Translations under genes and position numbers: made by a program | The notes under the pieces: model-generated | What the model was told of the DNA's origin: nothing | Seen by the model: the letters and a program-made list of their open reading frames with translations, nothing else | Databases searched by the model: none | Shown here: one piece after another, positions 32,441 through 37,140 of the stretch | Layout of the letters: each line of letters starts with the position of its first letter | Position numbering within the stretch: the first letter of the stretch is position 1 | Source of the DNA: Alphaproteobacteria bacterium | GTDB taxonomy: Bacteria; Pseudomonadota; Alphaproteobacteria; UBA7985; JAUIBT01 | Reading direction: 5' to 3' | DNA length: 37,140 bases | Assembly: GCA_030432195.1 (NCBI GenBank) | Contig: JAUIHE010000010.1 | Coordinates: 1 to 37,140, forward strand

Positions 32441-32908
32441 TTAGGCGGCCTGCGGTAAAGCCTGCTGGGCCAAGTAGTTGGCGTTTCCAGCCAGGATTTT
32501 TTCGATTGTCTTGCGCATCATCCCTTTCATCATGGGCACCATAAGCTGGCCCACGACCCCCATTTTGGGTTCGAATTCCATGTCAAAGCGCAACATTGTT
32601 GCTTCGCCTTGGCGCGGCTCCAGGGTCACGGTGGCATGCGCGCTCTTCATCGGCATGTTGCCGTCGATGATCTTGATAACCATGCACTTTTCGGGCTGGT
32701 ACTCGGTGATTTCCTCACGCACGAAGGTCTTGTCGTCCTTCATGTCGCAATGACGCCGTGCGCCCAAGCCACTGGCCGCGCTGCCTTCCAGCAGCCGCGA
32801 TGCCTTCAGGCCCGGATTGAATTTTGCGATGTCGCCAAAGGCGTACCAACTGGCCCAAACCTGCTCAACAGGAGCTGGGATCAGGCGTTCCACTGAAACC
32901 TTTGCCAT
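32441..32908 (-). CDS. SRPBCC (START/Bet v 1-like) lipid- or ligand-binding protein
   Basis: The 155 residues show the SRPBCC pattern: an opening strand MAKVSVERLIPAPVEQVWASWYAFGDIAKFNPGLKASRLL, the middle MKDDKTFVREEITEYQPEKC, and a C-terminal helix (MVPMMKGMMRKTIEKILAGN) with many Met. The fold binds hydrophobic ligands in a cavity; the ligand is unknown. ATG 32908 has GAAGGATC upstream; an upstream in-frame start at 32995 is less likely. It is the first of a three-gene run, divergent from the lysR gene, so the LysR protein is a good candidate regulator. Confidence 0.82.
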   Translation of the reverse strand: MAKVSVERLIPAPVEQVWASWYAFGDIAKFNPGLKASRLLEGSAASGLGARRHCDMKDDKTFVREEITEYQPEKCMVIKIIDGNMPMKSAHATVTLEPRQGEATMLRFDMEFEPKMGVVGQLMVPMMKGMMRKTIEKILAGNANYLAQQALPQAA

Positions 32909-33032
32909 GTGTTTTGATCCTTCTTGTTTGCGGTGAGCGACAGGTTCGCCCTGACGCGATCTGACGAGGCTAGATGCCGCGACTTGCGACGGCACTACGT
33001 GGCCTGTTGCCTATAGTTGGGGATTGTGGTGT

Positions 33033-33057
33033 GGTTGAAAATATCGAATATTCAACC
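33033..33057. promoter_or_regulatory. Dyad GGTTGAA-N11-TTCAACC, LysR-type operator candidate
   Basis: Perfect 7-bp arms at 33033-33039 and 33051-33057 around 11 nt. Arm spacing is what LysR-type dimers often use. It lies between the divergent SRPBCC and lysR genes and shares its right arm with the next dyad. Confidence 0.55.
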
Positions 33058-33089
33058 GTAGTGGATTGAATTCGATCCGCTACGGTTGA
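33052..33089. promoter_or_regulatory. 15-bp-arm dyad touching the lysR ribosome binding site
   Basis: TCAACCGTAGTGGAT (33052-33066) and ATCCGCTACGGTTGA (33075-33089) are complementary except for one wobble, over an 8-nt loop. The right arm ends inside the GAGGG Shine-Dalgarno (33088-33092) of lysR. In RNA the hairpin could limit translation; in DNA it could be an operator. Confidence 0.55.
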
Positions 33090-33098
33090 GGGCTACGC

Positions 33099-33974
33099 GT
33101 GATTGAGAATTGGGACAACTTTCGGATCTTCTTGGCTTGCTATCGTACCGGGAGCCTGCGCGGTGGCGCCAAGGCCTTGGGCGTTAATCACGCGACTGTA
33201 GCCCGTGCCCTGAAGGCCCTGGAGGATGGGCTGGGCGCCAAGGTCTTTCATCGCTCGGTCGGCGGTTTGCAGCTGTCCGATACAGGCCGCTTGCTGGTCC
33301 AGTATGCAGAAGAAATCGAACAACAAGCCCAGCACATTCACCGCCGCATCGCCGGTCTTGATGCCCAGCCGTCGGGCCTGTTGAGGGTCAGCGTCCCACC
33401 AGCCCTGGCCCAGAGCCTTCTGGCGCCGGAACTGGCTGGCTTTTCCCAGCGCTATCCCAACATTGAAGTCGAACTTTTGGCGACGAACCGGGTCTCGAAT
33501 TTGCTCCGCTCCGAAGCGGACGTCTCATTGCGGGTGGCGCGCAACGTCACCGATGACGTCGTGGGGCGGCGTTTGCTGCGCTATGTCACCGGGGCATTTG
33601 CATCGCCCGACTACCTGGCGCGCGTTGGGCCTCTCAAGGCGGGTGACGGGCAGGGCGCGCAGTGGATCGGCTGGTCTGCGAGCCGCGATTGGGTCTTGGC
33701 CACGCCTTTTCCTAAAGCCGAAGTGCGTCACCGATTGATGGATATTCACGCCCAGCTGGAAGCGGCAAAGGCGGGCTTGGGCATGGCGTGGGTGCCCTGC
33801 TTTTTGGGCGACCAGTTCGACGGCGTGGTCCGTGTCCCGGGCGCCGAACCCGTGCCGGACTTTTCCATTTGGCTGTTGCTGCACCCCGATTTGCGCCACT
33901 CGGCACGCGTGCGCGCCTTCGTTGATTATTTTGCAGAGCGCATCACTCAGCAGCAGCACCGCTTCACGGCCTAG
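33099..33974 (+). CDS. LysR-family transcriptional regulator
   Basis: The 291 residues have the N-terminal winged helix-turn-helix (about 4-63: NWDNFRIFLACYRTGSLRGGAKALGVNHATVARALKALE) and a ligand-binding domain with SGLLRVSVPPALAQSLLAP and FSQRYPNIEVELL. It most resembles LysR regulators near FAD-type or lipid genes, but the inducer is unknown. The start is GTG at 33099, 6 nt after GAGGG, which forms part of a long hairpin. It is divergent from the SRPBCC-membrane run, the typical LysR arrangement, so self- and cross-regulation from the shared 190-bp spacer is likely. Confidence 0.9.
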   Translation: MIENWDNFRIFLACYRTGSLRGGAKALGVNHATVARALKALEDGLGAKVFHRSVGGLQLSDTGRLLVQYAEEIEQQAQHIHRRIAGLDAQPSGLLRVSVPPALAQSLLAPELAGFSQRYPNIEVELLATNRVSNLLRSEADVSLRVARNVTDDVVGRRLLRYVTGAFASPDYLARVGPLKAGDGQGAQWIGWSASRDWVLATPFPKAEVRHRLMDIHAQLEAAKAGLGMAWVPCFLGDQFDGVVRVPGAEPVPDFSIWLLLHPDLRHSARVRAFVDYFAERITQQQHRFTA

Positions 33975-34107
33975 AGTCAACCGCGAGAAAGGGCATCACT
34001 TTCGAGCAAGGTTGCTTTAAAAACAATAGGTTATAATGGCAGGTGATGCGGCAATGCCAGCGTCTGTTGCCCCAACACGCGGTCCCGTTGGAATCTTGGC
34101 TGCTGCG

Positions 34108-35232
34108 TTAGTCCAAGGCCGCGGTTTGGTAAAGTTTTAGCGGCAGGCCGCCGTGGTCGATGGGTGCAGACGGCTCCAGCCACGGCAAACCGGTCGCCTG
34201 AGCCAGACCAACGTCGGGTGTGATAATCGCCACGCGCCACCCTGAAAATCGAGATTTTGCGACCTTGCCAAGCGCTCCGTACAGGCCGACCAGCTTTCGC
34301 TTGTCACCGATGCGCGTGCCATAGGGCGGGTTTGCGATCAGCAAGCCTGGCTCATAAATTGGCGGTTGCAGGTCGCTTAACGCGCGCTGTTCGAAGCTGG
34401 TAGTCGAAGCAAGGCCCGCACGTTCTGCGTTTTGCCGACTGGCCGCGACGGCGCCCTGATCGCGGTCAGAGCCGAAAAAGCGGGCCGGGCCTTCAGGCAG
34501 GCTGGAGCTTTTAGGGCTGGCGCTGCCGTCGTAACTGGCCAGGTTTTCAAAAGCGAAGGGACGCGCACGCCCTGGGCTGAGCCCGGCGCCCCGCTCGGCG
34601 GCCTCTAGAATGAAGGTGCCAGACCCACACACGGGGTCCAACACCGGTTCGCTGCCGTCAAAGCCTGCCATCCGCAGGAAAGCGGCGGCCAGGGTCTCGC
34701 GAAGGGGGGCCTTGCCGACGGCTTGCTTGTGGCCGCGTCGGTAGAGCGGTGGTCCTGAGGTATCGATGCTGACGGTGCAAATGTCGTGGTCGATGCGCAG
34801 CTTGATCGTCACTTGCGGCTGATCGTCGTCGGCGATGGTTACGGTGCCCGACAGCGCCTTCATGATGGCCGTTTCAACCCGTTCTTGCGCCGCGCCGCTG
34901 TGATATATGCGTGATTTCCGGCACTGTGCCTCAACGCCGATTTGGGTGCCTGGGCGCAAGATCGCGCCCCAGTCCATTTGCGTTACCTGCTGCTGCAATT
35001 GGCTGAGCTGCTTGGCCTCGAAGCGCGCCAGGCGGACAAGAACGCGGGTGGCGCAACGCAGTTCCAAATTAGCGCGCCACACGTGGACCCAGCCCCCTTG
35101 AAATACCACGCCACCGCGGGTGGCCTTTGGTGCGGAAAAGCCGGTCTCTAGGGCTTCCTGCTTGACGACGCCCTCCAAACCGGGTGGGCAGGTCAAAAAG
35201 ATTTCAAAGCGTTGCAAAGGGGATCCAGCCAA
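34108..35232 (-). CDS. THUMP-domain rRNA guanine-N2 methyltransferase (RlmL-like)
   Basis: The 374 residues have an N-terminal THUMP-like region (about 50-160, RNA binding) and a Rossmann methyltransferase domain with DPVCGSGTFILEAA (199-212, SAM) and NPPYGTRIG (301-309, the catalytic NPPY). It resembles the RlmL half of RlmKL/YcbY, which methylates G2445 of 23S rRNA, rather than TrmG10-type enzymes; the target position is inferred. The only usable start is TTG at 35232, just after an in-frame stop and without a clear Shine-Dalgarno, so the start is uncertain. Confidence 0.85.
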   Translation of the reverse strand: MAGSPLQRFEIFLTCPPGLEGVVKQEALETGFSAPKATRGGVVFQGGWVHVWRANLELRCATRVLVRLARFEAKQLSQLQQQVTQMDWGAILRPGTQIGVEAQCRKSRIYHSGAAQERVETAIMKALSGTVTIADDDQPQVTIKLRIDHDICTVSIDTSGPPLYRRGHKQAVGKAPLRETLAAAFLRMAGFDGSEPVLDPVCGSGTFILEAAERGAGLSPGRARPFAFENLASYDGSASPKSSSLPEGPARFFGSDRDQGAVAASRQNAERAGLASTTSFEQRALSDLQPPIYEPGLLIANPPYGTRIGDKRKLVGLYGALGKVAKSRFSGWRVAIITPDVGLAQATGLPWLEPSAPIDHGGLPLKLYQTAALD

Positions 35233-35300
35233 AAGTGCGAGCAGAAGGCATTAAGTCCTATACGCAATTCGACACTTTGGCTAGCTAGGACCAGGCTGTA

Positions 35301-36092
35301 CTAAATCCTCGCCAAAAAGACATGGATGGAATCGGGATAGATAAGGCGGTCGCCTTGCCTAAGATGGCCCAGCTCAGCCTCGACCTCAGAAATGAGGGCT
35401 CGTTGTTCTGCCTCGTCTAGGGCCTCATAGGCTGCGGCGATGGGCATGGAGCCCAGATGCAACGGCACGAAGTCAGCCACCGCAGGGACATCTATCAACA
35501 GCTCCTGGCGCACGATTTCGACCTCTGAAAATCCACCTGCGCGCAGTTCGTCTGCCAATTCGCTGGTGGGTGGTGTTGTGCGCTGTTCGCGCTGCTTGGC
35601 GGCGATGTCAGCCGAAAGATGACGCCCCAAGGCATCACAAAGCGCATTGGTATAATCGTTGTGGCCGTCCCAAATCGAAACCGAAAGACGGCCGCCAGGA
35701 CGCAGAACACGGGCAATCTCACCAAGGGCTGCGGCTTTGTCGGGAAAATAGTGATAGCCGTGCTGACACAAGACCAGATCATAGTGATGATTTGGGCGTG
35801 GGATTTGGCTGACGTCGCTTTCCATCCAAGCGATGTCAAAATCGGCCGACAATTCGCGTGCCATAGCCAACATGCTGGTGTTGATATCCAGCCCTTCAAC
35901 CTGGCCGCCGGGTCCAACTTTTGGGCGGGCACGACGGGCCACAACGCCGGTGCCGCAAGCCACATCAAGGACGCGCTGACCTGGCTCCAATGGCACTAAA
36001 TCAATCATGGCCTTCGCCCAGCGGTCGAACCAGGCGGGCACCAGCACGTCTTGATAAATTTGCGGCGCATTGCCCGCAAGTTGAAAAGTCAT
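35301..36092 (-). CDS. Class I SAM-dependent methyltransferase (UbiE/Methyltransf_11 type)
   Basis: The 263 residues carry motif I VLDVACGTGVVARRA (41-55), an acidic SAM contact (GLDINTSMLAMA), ARVLRPGGRLSVSIWDG near motif III and a substrate domain to the end. It may modify a lipid, quinone or small molecule; the exact substrate is not readable. No clear Shine-Dalgarno is visible. It lies between the rRNA methyltransferase gene and ligB on the same strand, but a terminator at 36163-36191 separates it from ligB. Confidence 0.87.
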   Translation of the reverse strand: MTFQLAGNAPQIYQDVLVPAWFDRWAKAMIDLVPLEPGQRVLDVACGTGVVARRARPKVGPGGQVEGLDINTSMLAMARELSADFDIAWMESDVSQIPRPNHHYDLVLCQHGYHYFPDKAAALGEIARVLRPGGRLSVSIWDGHNDYTNALCDALGRHLSADIAAKQREQRTTPPTSELADELRAGGFSEVEIVRQELLIDVPAVADFVPLHLGSMPIAAAYEALDEAEQRALISEVEAELGHLRQGDRLIYPDSIHVFLARI

Positions 36093-36162
36093 GCGCTTTC
36101 TTGCCCCGCTTTGACGCCCAGTATTGTCGTCAATTCAAGCACTGTTGTGAGGATTTACAAGA

Positions 36163-36191
36163 AAAAAGGGCCCAGCTGGATGCTGAGCCCC
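36163..36191 (-). terminator. Intrinsic terminator after ligB
   Basis: On the minus strand GGGCTCAGC (36191-36183) and GCTGGGCCC (36177-36169) pair in a 9-bp stem with one G-T pair over a 5-nt loop, followed by six T (36168-36163). A second hairpin, GCCTGT/ACAGGC, lies between it and the ligB stop. Confidence 0.8.
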
Positions 36192-36276
36192 GAAGGCGGC
36201 AGAAGGCTTCCCGCCTGTTTTCGCAGACAGGCATCATGCCAGGGAGATTAGCACTTAATGCCACATGGCGCCGGCC

Positions 36277-37125
36277 TTAGTCCTTGCACTCCAGCAGCAA
36301 CATACCAGCGCCTGTGTTGGAAATCGGAATGTGGTAGTTCTTGGCCAGAACATCGACATCATCGCCCAGAGCGCCGCGCATCATCATCCACATGATCAGC
36401 TCAGTGCCCTGCGAGCCTGCTTCTTTGACCAGCTCCATACGGCTGATTTTGGTCAGCGCTTCGGGATCGTGGACGATCTTATCCATACACATCTGGTCGA
36501 ACTTCTTGTTGATGTGACCCGCGCGCTCGCCGTCCAATTGGTGAGACAGTCCGCCGGTGCCCAACACGACGATCTTGACGTCTTCGGGGTAAGAGCGCAG
36601 CGCCTTGCCCAGCGATTTGCCGAAGTCCAGAGCGCGCTTGAGCGTCGGGATGGGGTGTTGAACCGTATTGGCGCTGATCGGGATAGCGCGCGGTAGGTTG
36701 GGGTTATCCAACAGGCCGGGCCAGAACAATTGCATGGGTACGGTAAAGCCATGATCGACCGCCAGCTCCTGGCAGGAAGTGATGTCGAATTCGTCCTCGA
36801 CCATGCCTTCGATGATGTGCCAGCTTAGCTTGGCATCCCCTGGCATGGGCGGAATGGCCGGAATGCCCCAGCCTTCATCTTCGTTGTGGTATTCGTGCGC
36901 CGCGCCGATGGCGAAGGTCGGCATCTTGTCCAAAAAAAAGCCCAAGCCGTGGTCGTTATAGATATTGACGACGATGTCGGGCTTTTGTTCAGCTAGCCAT
37001 TCGTGAACGGGCGGGTAGGCGTCAAAGAAGGGCTTCCAATAAGGATCTTCGAACAACTCCTGAGCGATGGCATTGCCGACCGCAGGGATGTGAGAGGTGG
37101 TGATACCACCGATTACTTTTGCCAT
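36277..37125 (-). CDS. ligB: Class III extradiol dioxygenase, LigB (protocatechuate 4,5-dioxygenase beta)
   Basis: LigB is the catalytic subunit that cleaves protocatechuate between carbons 4 and 5 using Fe(II). The 282 residues align with Sphingobium LigB over the full length: Fe ligands His12 (SHIPA), His59 (YNDH) and Glu242 (GSQGTELIMW), and the catalytic His195 (GTGGLSHQ). Related substrates such as gallate cannot be excluded. ATG 37125 has AAGGAAG about 6-12 nt upstream. The small LigA subunit usually lies just before ligB; it would be beyond the right edge. The C-terminus is shorter than the 302 residues of Sphingobium. Confidence 0.9.
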   Translation of the reverse strand: MAKVIGGITTSHIPAVGNAIAQELFEDPYWKPFFDAYPPVHEWLAEQKPDIVVNIYNDHGLGFFLDKMPTFAIGAAHEYHNEDEGWGIPAIPPMPGDAKLSWHIIEGMVEDEFDITSCQELAVDHGFTVPMQLFWPGLLDNPNLPRAIPISANTVQHPIPTLKRALDFGKSLGKALRSYPEDVKIVVLGTGGLSHQLDGERAGHINKKFDQMCMDKIVHDPEALTKISRMELVKEAGSQGTELIMWMMMRGALGDDVDVLAKNYHIPISNTGAGMLLLECKD

Positions 37126-37140
37126 GGGTCGCTTCCTTAC

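Noticed and set aside
32560-32580. tRNA T-loop-like GGTTCGAATTCC
   Set aside because: It lies within the SRPBCC coding sequence and no acceptor or anticodon stem can be built around it.

Overview
The window looks like chromosomal DNA of an alphaproteobacterium, probably Rhodospirillales-like. The dapF-mtaB-ftsY block divergent from ffh-rpsP, an Atp12-type F1 ATPase chaperone, a ribbon-helix-helix protein of the alphaproteobacterial RHH_4 type, a CbiG-CobJ fusion and a 'virulence factor'/MetF pair all fit that group. The DNA is GC-rich and almost fully coding. I see no insertion sequence, prophage, tRNA, rRNA or CRISPR array.

Layout: 1-215 is the 3' end of pyrG. 325-3714 (minus) is dapF-mtaB-ftsY. 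3715-4368 is a structured non-coding gap with three terminator-like hairpins on the plus strand. 4369-9690 (plus) holds ffh, rpsP, a MarC-type membrane protein, an Atp12 chaperone and pccB. 9806-13315 is a large AsmA-like protein, convergent with a small RHH gene. 13838-14905 is a sugar kinase behind a dyad and three direct repeats. A MaoC-type hydratase (minus) follows. 15681-19269 is a tight four-gene run: acetylpolyamine deacetylase, class I glutamine amidotransferase, threonine aldolase and a ChrR-type cupin. Then come a YCII/DGPF protein, gloB-gst, a methyltransferase, small membrane and secreted proteins, the virulence-factor/MetF pair, the cobalamin genes cobI-cbiG/cobJ-cobM, and a DEAD-box helicase with a very long basic tail. 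31497-32908 (minus) holds an SRPBCC protein and two small membrane proteins, divergent from a LysR regulator. The right end (minus) has an rRNA methyltransferase, a class I methyltransferase and ligB of protocatechuate 4,5-dioxygenase.

Functional themes: FtsY and Ffh are the two GTPases of co-translational protein targeting, here divergently transcribed. PccB points to propionyl-CoA metabolism. The MetF-like protein next to corrin methyltransferases suggests folate/B12 one-carbon metabolism. LigB points to aromatic ring cleavage. GloB and Gst handle glutathione conjugates.

Items most worth a second look: the orphan terminators upstream of ffh; a DapF whose second catalytic cysteine is serine; the acetylpolyamine deacetylase operon, whose threonine aldolase lacks its PLP-stacking histidine; the nested dyads that run into the lysR ribosome binding site; the dyad plus triple repeat before the sugar kinase; and a 52-residue single-span membrane protein at 22975-23133. 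No single stretch is an obvious, wholly new system.
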